Positions 50,215 to 62,280 of a DNA stretch of 64,000 bases are shown in pieces. Position 1 is the stretch's first letter, and every line of letters starts with the position of its first letter. Both the position numbers and the translations under genes were made by a program. The notes under the pieces are model-generated. The model made no database searches. It was not told where the DNA came from and saw nothing but the letters and a program-made list of their open reading frames with translations. The DNA is taken from positions 97,251,086-97,315,085 of the forward strand of contig CM050650.1 of assembly GCA_027574665.1 (NCBI GenBank), written 5' to 3'. The DNA is from Rhynochetos jubatus. Taxonomy: Eukaryota; Chordata; Aves; Eurypygiformes; Rhynochetidae.

Positions 50215-52391
50215 TTACCTTTTGCTTTTATTTCTGTCACTGTGGTCCCTATGTCTCTCTCTGTTCTTTTCACTTTCTCTATGCTTCTCTCTGCTTTTTT
50301 CCCTCTCCTTATCTTTTTCATGAGCCTGTTCTTCACTTTTAGGCTTCTCCATCTTTTTTTCTGGATTTCTAGTCTCTCTGGGGCTTTTTCCATCACCAGA
50401 CCTGTCACTGTGTGGAGATCGCAATCTCTCTTTGTCTCTCTGTCCTTCCTCTCTACTCTTCCTTTCTCTCTCTTTTTCCTGGTTTCTGTCTCTGCGTCTG
50501 TTTCTTTCAGAATCTTGCTCCCAGTATTTTTCGTTGTTCCATTCTTTGTCATGTCTCTCTTTCTTTTGGTGATGGGAATCACTGTAAAACCTTTGTCTAT
50601 GTTGATCATTTTTTCCTCTACTGAATCCTCTGTCCAAATGCTGTTCTTGCCTGCCCCAAGGATCGCTGTGGCGTCTTTCTGGTCTCCTACTGTCTTTACT
50701 CTGAAAAAAATTTTCTGGCCCCAAAAATCTTGATTGTTTGTGAGCCACCGGTAGCCCTTGTGCAATGGGTCCAGCATAGCGTGGTGGCTGACCTGATAAA
50801 TGAGCTACTGGTGGCCATGGCATCATAGGATTTTGAGGAAAGCCAAAGCCTGGAGGAGGAAGAAGTGGAGGTGGTAAATGAGGAGGAAATCCAAACATAG
50901 GGTTGTTTTGTGGAGCAAAGTTATGAGGTGCAGGAGCCTGAAACTGAAATCCGGGTGGATTAGATTTAGGATGCTGAAAATTCTGCTGTGGAGGTCTAAC
51001 AGATGAGAAGCTGCCACTTGCAATGGGACTTGAGACTTTGGAAATAAATTCAGAACGAGAAGACTTCTCAGTTTCAAAGTGAGATGAAGTTGCCCCTGGT
51101 CCTCTTCTAAATGAGTTCAGTGTTTCAATGTTTTGCAACAGTGCATCATCCTGTGAGTGTTTGGTGTCTTCTGCTTGTGATGCACCTGCGTTATCTGCTT
51201 TTCCTGCAGTTGAACTGTACTGCGTCTCATTTGTCTGCGCATCACTTTGATACAGGTTTAAGCCCGCTTCTCCAGAAGCCTGCTTATTTTCTGGTTCCAT
51301 CTGATCATTTCCTGAGGCATTCTGTCCATCTTCATTTCTGCTAATGTCTCCTTCCTTGTTTTCCAAAACATTAGTCTGCTGGTTTCGTCCAGCTGCCTGT
51401 CGTGGGTCTCTTTTAAGATTAATAAATGGTGGTGACTTGGAGGTATTAGCAGTGGTACCCTCAGCAGAGCCTACGTTAACGTTGCTCTCATTGGGTTTTT
51501 TCCCTGCATTTGAAGAGGAAGAAGAAAAGCTGGAATTCGTGGTCCTTTTAACTTCCTGTGCAACGTTATCCTTGTCAGGTAACTGCCGCTTTGGTTCATT
51601 TTCTTTACTTTCTTCATTTTCTTTATTCTGTGACGGAGCAGACAAATTTGCTAAAAATGCTTCTGTGGAGACATCCGGAGGTTTTCCCTTAAGACTCAGC
51701 CCTATCAAAGATGCAGCACTTTTTGCAGAACTTGAGGTCTCTACAGGTGCTACATCCACAGTTACAGCAGCATTAGTGGATTCCTGCTGATCATCCACAC
51801 CAGTCTTTGCTTCGCTAACTTCAGTAGTTGCCTCAGCAACATCCATGTTTTCTTCTTTTACAGCTGCTTCTTCATTCAGTAATGGTATGTCTTCACTGGG
51901 ACTTGCTTCTGACTTGCTGTGTTCAAATACCTGCCCTGTTGTACCCAACAGGCTTTGGAGAATGTCATCCACTGGCAATGGTTTACTTGCTAGCTCCAGA
52001 GTAGAAGGTTGATTTTCCCAGCCAACCAGGACTCCAGGAAGAAATCTGAGAGGCTTTGGTGGTTCATGTTTGGTACTTTCCACCAACGGTTCAATAACTG
52101 CTGGAACATCTTCTATATTAGATTGCTGAGGTTTATTTCTCTGCTTGTGTAGCACAGTTGTGAAGGAATTAAAAAAATCGTTTTCCTCTTCTTCTTCTAG
52201 TGCCAACTCATGATGAGAGACTTCAGGTTTGTTTGGCTTGCTTTTCTTCTCTGGCGGCAAGTTACTTAAGGTACTTTCAGAAGCTTCATCCACAAAACTA
52301 CCAGTAACACTTGCAACAGCAGTAATCTGCCTCTTCATTTTCTGACGAATTATCAATCCCAGTAATAAATTTGGTCGATGTATTTCAATCC
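50215..52391 (-). CDS. PHF3: PHF3 terminal coding exon
   Basis: Exon of 2177 nt. On the minus strand the acceptor TTTTGTGCAG precedes 52391; the stop TAA is at 50217-50215. It encodes about 724 residues. It starts (G)GIEIHRPNLLLGLIIRQK, the end of the SPOC module. Then come NDFFNSFTTVLHKQRNKPQQ, PPKPLRFLPGVLVGWENQP and LPVDDILQSLLGTTGQV, all recognisable PHF3 segments. A Ser/Asn/Glu-rich disordered region follows, with INLKRDPRQAAGRNQQ. Next is a proline-rich segment (FGFPPHLPPPLLPPPGFGF), then RRPERRHSDPWGRQEQHLDR. The final 150 residues are rich in Arg, Asp, Glu, Lys and Ser, ending DRNKSKR. The plus-strand and other-frame open frames inside it (e.g. 50242-50733, 50166-50777) are shadows of this biased sequence. 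Confidence 0.97.
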
Positions 52392-53499
52392 CTGCACAAA
52401 ATTGTAACAGCAATTATCATCTCCTTATGTTTTGGTTAAGGCAATCATTTTAACAAAAAAACCCCCCCACATCTTACAACATATTATAGAAAGTCCTCAA
52501 AAAAAATGTATTTACCACATAAACATTATGAATTCAAGAACTGCAAAACTGTTTTAGGTATTATATCACACCCACTCTAACTTCCAAAACAGAATACAAG
52601 ACAGTTACACATGACATCTAGTCACATAAGAAGTTAAACATCAAGTTAGTCTAACACAGCTGCCTCGTAACAATGGTAGCAAAGCACAAGATGAGGGGGG
52701 TAAGGTAAATAGCACACTTCCTACAACAAAGGCTCCTAATCACATTGTTAGACATACTTCTTCAAAGATTTACCAAGAGTGACTTTCCAAAATGCCTCCC
52801 TCGTTCCAGGAAGGCACTGTGTTTCAAAGTATACTATTAGCTATCTCTTTACTAAGTATTTTGTTCTGTATAATTTAGGTTCTTGGGAAAAAAAAATAGG
52901 AGATGTAGCTCTACATTTCAGCCTTGCCTATCTCAAAAGTCATCCACAAATTTTTACAACCAAAATAAACTAATACAAAGCTCAGGTGTAAGCAGAACTA
53001 TTGAGAGCCATTCCTTGCTCACTTTTTTTTTTTAAATGCCATGTTTTGGTTTTTTTTTTGTTGTTGTTTTTGTTTTTTTTTTTAAAGAAAATTTGGAGCA
53101 CTTGAGAAAAAAAGGAATTAGTACATTTCAAGTAATGAAAGATACTGTTTTAAAGTTACAGTATTAATTTGGAATTCAGTATGACTACTATGATAGCAGT
53201 AGTCTCCCATCACTGCATTTACTGAGAATGTAACCTACAAAGCCACCTGGGTTAGAGGAAAAATGTAGTAAACATCAAAAGTTACACACAGTAATTTTTT
53301 TGACAACAACACTTCAAATAATCTTACAGTAGGAAAGTAGCATCTTTTCAAGGAAGGTAATATAATACTATGGAAAATCCGTGATATGTTTGAACAGAAT
53401 AGCTGGCATTTTTAAATTTAATTTTCTGTTATATTTCTGTTGTAAACTTCTTTAAGTAGTGTTACGATAATAAAGTTCCAAATTCCAAGATGTACTTAC
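52392..53499 (-). other. PHF3: PHF3 intron (1.1 kb)
   Basis: Intron with T-rich low complexity at 53023-53083 (T runs with GTTGTT). Nothing else is recognised. Confidence 0.9.
53023..53083. repeat. T-rich low-complexity tract
   Basis: T11, then GTTTTGG, T10, GTTGTTGTTTTTG and T11 within 61 bases. Confidence 0.85.
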
Positions 53500-53695
53500 C
53501 AGGCCCATCAAAAGGCACAAGATGATGTGGAACTTTATCTGAGGAACCTAAGGGGATGAGGTACAGATCTTTCACCTGCTTCATGTTATTGGCCGCTACA
53601 CCATAGCGTTTTCTACTGCTGAAATAGGCAAACAACAACGCATAGGATATCTGATCCTCTTCAGTTACAGGGGTAAAGCGAACTACACAGATCTC
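53500..53695 (-). CDS. PHF3: PHF3 exon: SPOC domain C-terminal half
   Basis: Exon of 196 nt, entering in phase 0 and leaving in phase 1. On the minus strand the acceptor is GTAAACAG before 53695 and the donor GTAAGT follows 53500. It encodes EICVVRFTPVTEEDQISYAL, FAYFSSRKRYGVAANNMKQV, DLYLIPLGSSDKVPHHLVPF and DGP(G). The KDLYLIPL strand and Y-G-V-A-x-N segment are typical of SPOC domains of the PHF3/DIDO family. It joins in frame to GIEIHRPN in the next exon. Confidence 0.96.
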
Positions 53696-53893
53696 CTGTT
53701 TACAAAAAGAGAGAAAAAGATGGTTAGATAAATTTTTCTATGAAATTTTAATTGGTTTCATGACTGCTCGATTTAAAAGCACAGTTCAGCAGAGGAGAAA
53801 AAGCCTACCCGAGAATGCAGAGAAAACCAGAGGAGACAGGGCCAAAAATAATTAAGGAAAAAATCGGAAAACAAATAAAAAGCATTTAATATT

Positions 53894-53979
53894 AACAAAA
53901 CAAACAAACAAACAAACAAACAAATCCCCCCAAAAAAACAAACAAAAGAAAACTCCCAAAAAAACAACAACAAAAAGGA
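53894..53979. repeat. (CAAA)n microsatellite and A-rich flank
   Basis: Six or so CAAA units, then C6, A7, CAAACAAAAG and further A-rich sequence. The minus-strand ORF of 66 codons here is its (GTTT)n complement. Confidence 0.88.
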
Positions 53980-54194
53980 AAGAATTGCAGTTCATGTCTA
54001 AAAAGACAATATTTTATCAGCCAGCTAAATAACAAGTTTTAGGGAAGCATGCGAGCTTCAAGTACTTATTCCCCTCCCCACCCTCAGCATTACTAGAAAG
54101 CTTTATTTTGTTGTCTACAGTGTCCAAGATCTCCACTAATAGAGGGGAAAGACCAATATTCAGATCCCAGAACTATGACCAAAGCCCAGCTCAG

Positions 54195-54865
54195 GAGTTG
54201 ATGCTGGGGCTGATGATGTTTAATGGCTTAATTAATGACCTGGAAAATGGGACTGGAGACCCTCTGCAAAACTGAGACGGTACTTAATGTGGGGCAGTGG
54301 TCAATATGCTGATAGGCTGGGTGCCATTCAGAGAGACCTCAGCACACAGAAAACGGGCTGACCTTCACGAAGGTCAAAGGCAAATGCAAAATCTTGCACC
54401 CTGAGATGGAGCAACCCTGTGCACCAGAATAGGCCAGGGGACTCATGGCTGGAAAGCAGCTTGGCATAAAAGGACATGAGGGTCCTGGTGGACAAGCTGA
54501 ATATGAACCAGCAATACATCCATGCCAAGAAGGCCAACTGCATGTGGGGCATCAGAACCAAAACACCCATCAGGCCAAAGGAAATTATTATTCCCTTCTA
54601 CTCAGTACCAGTGAGCAAGCATCTGGAGAAACCTTATCTAGTTTTGTGCTACCCAGTACAAGAACAACCTGCACACGGACAAGTCCAGTAGAGCACCACT
54701 GAGATGGTTTTGCATCTCAGTACTGTAGCAGTACTGAAACTACAGAACAACATTCAAGACATGTGGTGTCCAAACATTCACAGTGAGACATGGCCTCAAA
54801 CGAATACAAGTATTTTCAAACACCAAATGACAGGTTAAGGTTAGATAGTGAGAAATCCCACCAGC
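54195..54865 (+). mobile_element. CR1 LINE, old internal/3' fragment
   Basis: This is a diverged copy of the CR1 region that spans the end of ORF2 and the start of the 3' UTR. It shows AATGACCTGGAAAATGGGAC, CAAATGCAAAATCTTGCACC, GGCTGGAAAGCAGCTTGGCA, GGTCCTGGTGGACAAGCTGA, CATGCCAAGAAGGCCAACTG and TCTGGAGAAACCTTATCTAG, in the order found in CR1. The ends are approximate and no open frame survives. It is antisense to PHF3. Confidence 0.85.
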
Positions 54866-55029
54866 TGCCATCCATCCCATTCAACATAACCATCAGTTAT
54901 CCTTGAAGTGTCATGTATTTCACAAATGCTCAAGGGGATGGAGGAGAAGGGGGTGGGAGAGATCTTTAGGGTCAACAGGATGTCTATTAAACAGCAAGCC
55001 TTCAATACTTGCATATGTAAAATTTTTAC

Positions 55030-55119
55030 CTTGGTCCCTGAAGCTTTGATTTTTTCCACATATTCCCAGACCGTGTGAGGAGATATCCTGCCACCTACTT
55101 GAATACTATCAGGTAGATC
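55030..55119 (-). CDS. PHF3: PHF3 exon: SPOC domain middle
   Basis: Exon of 90 nt, phase 0 at both ends. On the minus strand the acceptor is TTTTTTGTAG before 55119 and the donor GTAAAA follows 55030. It encodes 30 residues: DLPDSIQVGGRISPHTVWEY and VEKIKASGTK. LPDSIxVGGRI and the VWxYVEKI helix are SPOC signatures. Confidence 0.96.
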
Positions 55120-56676
55120 CTACAAAAAAGGACAACAGAAATCTGAATACAACGTAAAAATTGCAGTAAAGCCTTCATCCAGTATCTGTTTCTATGTATT
55201 TAAAACTTACTGAATTCTTTCAAGTTCTTTAATCAGTTATCATTCAATACTGTTCATCTATACCTTCCCCAAATTTATTTCAGAAACATTAACTGCAAAC
55301 ATAAGTGTATTGTTCTCTGGAAACACTCAAGTTACCTGTAAGATCAAACTGCTATGAGAGCCCCACACCTACATATACAATAAAGCTTCAAAATCTTAAT
55401 CACGAGGGGAAAACGTAACCTACACACGTATATCCCAGGATACAGAGAAGGCCAAGTTAATCCATGACTTCCACCCCTCCCCGTCCCCCCTTGGTCTTCA
55501 CTGGCAAGTTTGCAAGCCATACCACTCAAGTTGCAGAAGGCAAGGGCAGGGTAGTGGAAGGTGTCCCTGCCCATGGCAGGGGGTTTGGAACTAGATGATC
55601 TTTAAGGTCCCTTTCAACCCAAACCATTCTGTGATGATTCTGTGTAAATATAGACATAAATCTGTTCTTGGATACTATCGAGTTCATTATTCAAAAACAG
55701 ACCTTCAGAGTCATTTAGGAACACCTAAGGAAAAAGTTTTCTTGAAATAAAGCAAAAGAGTTTTGAAAAGCACAACACATTGGCAAAATAATCCTTCAGC
55801 ATTAAAGGGTACTGCCTGCCCTGCACTTCACTGAAGAGTTACAACAAAGACAATCACATTAGCAGAAGACCTATGTCTTCTCAATTAGAAAGCTGATGTA
55901 TCCTGTGTCACTGCTAAGAAGTAACACTGAGCTTTATGAGCTCTGATCTGTATTTTATGACATGAAGACAACTGTAAGTAGTTGCATCCTTTTCCTGCCT
56001 CTCGGACAGTGAAGAGAACACTACACAGACTTTTCAGGATTTTTTAGGAACAATTTAGTCTTACAATGGAAGGTCAGGACCAGAACTGCCACCAGATAGG
56101 CAAAAAAATAAATGCTGTTATGCAGGTTTCTATTGCAGAAGATAAGACTTCTCACACTGTCAACAGAAACCACCAGTAGGCACTTCTCTTCCAAAAACTG
56201 GAATTGTCTTGTTTAATGTTTTGAATTCAAAACAGAGCTACAATTTTTCACCTCCAATTCAGAAAACGGATGCCACCCAGGTGGTTATTTCAGTAGCAGA
56301 TTTTGTCCTGTCTTCCACATCAGTTTATACCAAAAGAGATGTTCCATAATAAACTACAGTTCAACTTCTATAAAACCTGCTCTGGAAATACAGCTGCTCC
56401 TTCTCATGAGACATTTTACAGTGAGTTGACATCAAAACATCTTAAAATATGTCGAAGAATTTGAATCCTGATGAGATATGGGTCTATGCAGGACAAGCTG
56501 AAAAATACTTTATTTACAAACAGATACCCTAACCTATGTCCCCCCGCAAATACTTCACTCACTACAATGATCATGCTTCACTGCCTTTCATCATTATACT
56601 ACTATTAGCCTACAAGGTAAACAAGTTACTAAAGTTAATAAATGTATTGGTCATTCTTTGCAGTAAATATAAATAC
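55120..56676 (-). other. PHF3: PHF3 intron (1.6 kb)
   Basis: Intron carrying a short plus-strand CR1 (55550-55643). Nothing else is recognised. Confidence 0.88.
55550..55643 (+). mobile_element. CR1 LINE, short 3' end
   Basis: AGTGGAAGGTGTCCCTGCCC, then GGAACTAGATGATCTTTAAG and the tail CCATTCTGTGATGATTCTGT. Confidence 0.92.
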
Positions 56677-56824
56677 CTCTGTTAAATACTCAAAAGAGCC
56701 AGAAACTGGATAAGCCTTAATAACAAATTTTGCCACTGAAGGCATATTGATAAAACCCTTCCAGATGAAATTCAGCCGTGCCAGAAATAGACTTTCACAT
56801 TCCACAGTACCAGGTGTTTCTGAC
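56677..56824 (-). CDS. PHF3: PHF3 exon: start of SPOC domain
   Basis: Exon of 148 nt. On the minus strand the acceptor is a T-run plus TAG before 56824 and the donor GTATTT follows 56677. Its first base completes the codon from the exon at 58420. It encodes SETPGTVECESLFLARLNFI, WKGFINMPSVAKFVIKAYPV and SGSFEYLTE. LARLNFIWKGFINMPSVAKF is the first strand and helix of the SPOC fold. From family knowledge, basic residues on its surface read the phosphorylated Pol II CTD. Confidence 0.96.
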
Positions 56825-58419
56825 CTAAAAAAAAAAAAACAAACAAAAAACCACTTTGTTTAGAACATGATATATCACACAAGATATCGTAAATCATATT
56901 TTTAATTTGTGAAATAAATGATTTGTCGTTAAGAATTCTCTTTTTTAGTTAAGCATACTTGAAGGTCAATGAAAACAGCCAGGCAGACAACCATGTTTCT
57001 CATCTTTCAGTGGAGTAGATATGTTACATGAATGGCCGTCAGACAAGCAGCACAGCAGTTCATTACTTATCTTTTGAGAATAGAGAAGTTTAGTCCAAGA
57101 GTTACTAAATGATACTGGAGGAGGCACAAACATATACAGGCGCTAAAGATCCAGTCAGATCTTCCCCTGCCACAGGAAGGAGGACAGAAGACTACATACT
57201 GCCTGCTGGCCTACATTTACTCTGCTTTCCTAGCTCCAATGTTGTTGCAACTGTCTGCCTAGCATCTGAATTTCCCCTTCCTTTCCTTTGTCCCATAAGC
57301 TGGCTCCTCTTCTCACCCACGCATCACTTCCACACCTTCTGTGAGGCCTCCTCCCAATTCCAGTATCATCACCTGTACAAAACATCATTTTTTCCTCCCT
57401 ACAAAAAAAGCCTGTTTTGTTAACAAAGAAGCTGCAAAGAATAAACAGAAAGACTTAAATAATTTCACAGGGGAGTCTTTCTCAACCTCAAGGTTTCCTC
57501 CTGGAAAACGTGACAACCACATTGCAACATTTTCCAACACGTTGCTATCAAAATATTCTAGGCATGTTATTAACACTTGTAAACCAGTCACCACTAGTAC
57601 CAGATGTTGTGCTCTTACTGTAACATAGAGTAACCCGTATTTCTTTCTGTCTACAGAAGTGACTTACTTGACTCTCCAGCAAGCTATTCAAAAAACAAAG
57701 TCCACTGTCCTCAGTAAAGGATCCCGCTGTCCTGACGAAGGCAGAATTGCAGCATGAACTCTGGTCAATTCTAAATAAGTGGGAGTCAATGTTTCTCTAC
57801 AAACCCCTCCTTCAAACCAGAAAAAAACCCAGCCTCATACACTGCAAATCCCTCTTCAGCAGATAGCAAAGTAGAGCGCGGAAGAAAATGGACAGAGCTG
57901 ACAGCAAATATGGCAAAACATCAAACAAGCTGCTGTTAACTGTCATTTCTATAAGTGTTGCTTTGAGATTTGAAACTAGCCTGATTTATCAGTGCAAATT
58001 CTTTGTTTAGAGCAATCTCAAATTCCCTAGCTTTATATACACACATATGCAAACATGCACAAACTCAATTGCAGCACTGTGCATACTACGTTTCTTAACT
58101 GAATATGAAATCAGTATCCTGACTTTAATATGAACTCACGTGCCTTTTTAGACCTTGTTGCACCAGAAAACATAAGGTAGTTCACTTCCTCAAAAAGAAA
58201 ATGTGCTAATTAGAAGTTTTCAACACAAATAGATGTAGTATTCTTCATACAAACGCGTAGCATCATTCACTGCCGTAGAGAACCCCACTCCTAAGAGTAC
58301 AACTTCAAGTACACAAATGGATTAATGAAATGTCATTACAAAAAATTAGCTTTGCCATAATAGCTTAACAAGATTAATCAAGTCTTTCATTTAAAAATAC
58401 TGTCTACAGTTTATATTAC
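56825..58419 (-). other. PHF3: PHF3 intron (1.6 kb)
   Basis: Open frames on both strands at 57109-57628 have no domain. No interspersed repeat is recognised. Confidence 0.85.
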
Positions 58420-58615
58420 TTTGGGAGAGGTGTGAATGACGATTTTGATGAGTCTTGCTTATCATCTTCCATTAATTCTGAAGCTAAAATGCTTGATGTT
58501 GAAGAAAGTGCATCTGCAATGCTCTCTGCTTCATTGTCTGACTGCTTCCGTGCAACTCCAACAGACACTTTCACTTTTTTTGCAGAAAGATCATCAGTAG
58601 GTGGTGCCATTCGGC
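58420..58615 (-). CDS. PHF3: PHF3 exon: linker before SPOC
   Basis: Exon of 196 nt, entering in phase 1 and leaving in phase 2. On the minus strand the acceptor is TTCTCTGCAG before 58615 and the donor GTAATA follows 58420. It encodes (G)RMAPPTDDLSAKKVKVSVG, VARKQSDNEAESIADALSST and SSILASELMEDDKQ, ending SFTPLP(K). It is a Ser/Asp/Glu-rich, probably disordered linker between the TFIIS-like and SPOC domains. The codon for Gly at its start is shared with the exon ending KICIG. Confidence 0.94.
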
Positions 58616-59189
58616 CTGCAGAGAATTAATTGCAATGGTTTTTATTTTTTATTAAAGAAACAAAAGGACTTCCTCTGAAGACATGGAAGATGCATCAAAA
58701 CCACTATATACTGCCAGCGAAGAGCAACTGGATCAAGAAATGATACATTTTACACATATTTACACAACGTACAAAATTAATGGATTCTGTAATTTTATGA
58801 ATTCTATTGTTTATTAATACACACACGTATTGTATAAACTTACATCTATACATAATATATATAAATATATAATTATACATAAATTTTGCCACTATAATGG
58901 GATAAGATAAAGAAATGAGAAATCAATAGTAGCATGGGTACCCATTAAAGGTATTTCTTTCTCTGTAATTCTTTTTTTTAATTAGAAGACAAGTTTATGC
59001 CAATGGTGTTATCATTTTACTATCTTCTCTTTGTAAATTATGAAGTAAAACACTGCTTCCTCATGTTCGTCAGCAAACTAAGGGGGAAAAACCCCATATT
59101 TATTTACAATCTTGAGGTATACTGAGATTTATGACTGGAAGCATTATACAAGCATGATATATTTATTTTGACATGCTTTTCAAAATTAC
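58616..59189 (-). other. PHF3: PHF3 intron (0.6 kb)
   Basis: Very AT-rich, with a TA-rich core around 58845-58880 (ATAATATATATAAATATATA). Nothing else is seen. Confidence 0.88.
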
Positions 59190-59316
59190 CTATGCAGATT
59201 TTGCAGTTAAGATCGAAGAGATGATTTTTGTGTTGACTCGTGGTGTCTGGAGATGCAGATTCATTCACTTCTTTTTCAGTTTCCTCTGACTTCTCAGACA
59301 ACTTCATATTAAGTTC
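59190..59316 (-). CDS. PHF3: PHF3 exon: linker with KICIG motif
   Basis: Exon of 127 nt, phase 0 in and phase 1 out. On the minus strand the acceptor is CTTTTTTTAG before 59316 and the donor GTAATT follows 59190. It encodes ELNMKLSEKSEETEKEVNES, ASPDTTSQHKNHLFDLNCKI and CI(G). The HLFDLNCKICIG segment is a conserved stretch after the TFIIS-like domain in this family and has two cysteines. Confidence 0.93.
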
Positions 59317-59740
59317 CTAAAAAAAGTCAAACACATTTCAGTTAGCAATTTTAACAGAGGAAGAAAATGGCTATTCATATTGATTAAATATTTTATTTTC
59401 TTCCCTTCAGATATAAAGCACTGTCTTCAGCTCTATAGCCTAAAAGCCTATCACAAAATCTACAAACGCATTAGAAGAATGAATTGGTATCCCTAAATAC
59501 TTTTCAGGTAAGATTTAGTATATTTTCTACTATTGTCAGAATTCATCATGCAGTCACGGACACAACATGGAAAACACAAAACCACCAGGCCCAGAAGTGA
59601 AAGGTGGTAAGGATAAAGAAAAATTAAACTCAGCACAGACCTGACATCTAATTACAGATCTGAGTAACAAAATCATAAATGAACCACTTTGTAACTATAT
59701 TATCTATGAACTAAATATACTGTGCTGCTACATTTTCTAC
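59317..59740 (-). other. PHF3: PHF3 intron (0.4 kb)
   Basis: Short AT-rich intron with nothing recognised in it. Confidence 0.9.
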
Positions 59741-59872
59741 CTGAATTTCCATGACTTCCTCTTGTTCTTTTATTGGTGTTTCACTTTCAATTTCTATTTC
59801 TCCTTTGTGAGTAATTTTTGTGATAGGTCTTCTTTCAACTTCCCTCTGTTCTTTCTCGATCATTTCAATTGT
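59741..59872 (-). CDS. PHF3: PHF3 exon: after TFIIS-like domain
   Basis: Exon of 132 nt, phase 0 at both ends. On the minus strand the acceptor is TTTTTGCAG before 59872 and the donor GTAGAA follows 59741. It encodes TIEMIEKEQREVERRPITKI, THKGEIEIESETPIKEQEEV and MEIQ. The charged helix TIEMIEKEQREVERR closes the TFIIS-like domain. Confidence 0.95.
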
Positions 59873-61539
59873 CTGCAAAAAGAGCAAGTTATGTATATTT
59901 ACTTCCATACAACAAAATTTGGAAATCCACAAATAGCACCACAGAAGACAGGATTGCAATTAGGAAACCTTCTGGGGAAAAAATAATACAGTCTTATTTT
60001 ACAACAGTCAAGTAGTTTCATACAGTAAATGCATAAGCAGCCAGTCTAACTTCACCTACAGTGCAGCAAATACTTCTCAGGCATGTATTTAAACAAGGTA
60101 TAAAGCAGACTTTCAACACTAAATTTAAAGATAGGTAGTTCTGATTTTCCAAGACCTAAAGAAAACAAACATATCAACTCTATTCCCATAATAATAGGAA
60201 CAATATAGGACATAAATACATATATATTAGTATCATTTTTCAAGAGCTTGTTTTTCAGTACATAAATCTAAAGCTTTACCTCAAAAAAAACCCACATTTA
60301 AATGGATTCTTAAAGTAATGGATATGCTAATTCTGATCAGCACTGCTGCTCTATGTTGCAAAAAATAAACCATAAACCATTATTTCTAAAATTGCTTCTT
60401 AAAGCACAGTTCTACTTAAACTAGAAACAGTTTGTATTGGCTGTCCCAAACATTTTAAGCCTGGTTTCATAAGGCAACAGGGATTCTATGACTGCTTTAT
60501 CTGTCTGCCAAATACCTGTAGTTACTTCTGTACACACTGGGGAAAGCTCAAAACAAAATTAGTAAGTAGCAGTCTCAAAGTCTTGCTTAAATAGGAAGAT
60601 GAAAAATACTGCCAAGTAATACACTGCTATTTATTTTACATAATGGATTTCATTTCAACTTGTAGAAACTTTGAAGTATTACTCTCAAATATTCAGGGCC
60701 CTTCAGTAATTTCTGAGCAGCATACATTTTTGTTTAAAAGATGTTCCTCACAGCAGTGGAATACTGCTTTGTATGGTCTGCTTTCAGCATTTTACTGGTG
60801 TTTATACAAATAAATGTAATAAAGATGTACTATGAAAGATGTGCTTTCAACAGCTATAGAATAAACAAAGTTTTCATGCCTTCCTAGGCCACCAAAACAA
60901 ATTTGAGATAAGAGAATAATTCAACAACTGGGTTTGCATTGGAAGTAGCATAAAAAGGTATGGTCACAATATGCAAAGAAAAGGAAGAAAGCAGGAATAC
61001 TTAATGTTGCAATGTAACTTGCAGTCTCCAAACCAATATCCTACTGTACTGAATCCATTAGCGAATATTTTTTCATTCTGAGCACACAGGGTAAGAGGAT
61101 GAACTTCCATCTACTCTATGTTACTCTACCTACTCATTAACTTTTCTATCAGAAGTCATCTGATGTAACCCACAATGCCTAGTATCATAAAACCCAAACA
61201 CATAATGCAAACCAGTAAACACAGCCTAAATTTTGTGCCTTTCAGTTCTGTGAAGTGGCAAATACATACAAAAATTATGTCAACTCCAGATTATGTAAAC
61301 TAGAAAACTTTATGCTGTAAACCAGACATTTCTAAGCAGCCACCATTAACTACTATCCAACTAACTGCCCAATAAACAGGGTAGTATCTAAGAAAAAGGC
61401 ATTTTCTATAAAAATAATACAGCTACTCATATTTCTCCTCCAAAACTGTCAATGCAGCTATAAATATAGCGTGACTTCCTCTGTCAAAAAAAGTAATGAT
61501 TAAACTAACCTAATACAATTCCTACACTTTTTGGGTTGG

Positions 61540-61603
61540 ATCTTTTATTTGTTTCTTTTGTTGGTTTTTTTTGGTTGGTTGGTTTGGTTTTTTTTTCCCT
61601 TTA
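61540..61603. repeat. T/G-rich low-complexity tract
   Basis: TTTGTTTCTTTTGTTGG, T8, GGTTGGTTGGTTTGG and T9, about 130 bases left of the LTR. Confidence 0.8.
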
Positions 61604-62113
61604 GGCTGCTTTTCAGACTGGGACATCAGGTTTTCACCTTCAGGTTTGCTTCTTGGTGGGTGAATTATCATGCTCCATCGGTATGTAAGTTACAAACAAC
61701 ATCAGTTTGGTTTGGCCAAAGAGATTTCTCTCCATTTGTATTGGGTTTGCCTGGCAAAGTTTTGGTATCAGAGGGGCTACAGGGGTGACCTTCTGCAAGA
61801 AGCTCCTAGCAGACCTACTGCTGGCCAAGGCTGAGCCCATCAGCAGCAGTTGTAGCACCTCTGTGATAAAATATTTAAGAAGGGGAAAAAAAACCTGAAG
61901 AGAGATAATTTGCAGCAGAGAAAGAAAGCAAAATGTCAAAGAAACAACTCTGCAGACACAAAGATCAGTGGAAAAGGAGGGGGAGGAGGTGCTCCAGGCA
62001 CCAGAGCAGAGATTCCCAGGCAGCCCGTGGTGCAGCCCATGGTGAGGTCAGCTGTGTCCTGCAGCCATGGAGGGTCACAGGGGAGCAGAGACCCACCTGC
62101 AGCCCTGGGAGGG

Positions 62114-62280
62114 CACCACGCCAGAGCAGGGGATGCCCGAAGGAGGCTGTGACCCTGTAGGGAAACCCATGCTGGAGCAGGGTCCTGGCAGGACTTGTGA
62201 CCCCTACGGAGGACCCAGGCTAGAGCAAGCTGCTCCTGAAGGACTGCACCCTGTGGAAAGGACCCAGTGCTGGAGCAGTT
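62114..62280. repeat. 48-51-bp degenerate tandem repeats inside the LTR
   Basis: The GAGCAG/GAGCAA core in a CC...GCTGGAGCAGG-like context recurs at 62124, 62175, 62223 and 62273. The spacing is 51, 48 and 50 bases. Confidence 0.75.

Larger units (their letters stand above)
53696..55029 (-). other. PHF3: PHF3 intron (1.3 kb)
   Basis: Contains a (CAAA)n microsatellite (53894-53979) and an old plus-strand CR1 (about 54195-54865). The remainder is unremarkable. Confidence 0.88.

Noticed and set aside
50242-50733. 163-codon plus-strand open frame opposite PHF3
   Set aside because: Antisense shadow of the purine-rich PHF3 tail; it encodes only hydrophobic low complexity.
50166-50777. 203-codon minus-strand open frame overlapping the PHF3 end
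   Set aside because: It is the alternate frame of the Arg/Glu/Lys-rich PHF3 tail; biased codons keep it open. The 732-codon frame carries the recognisable PHF3 protein.
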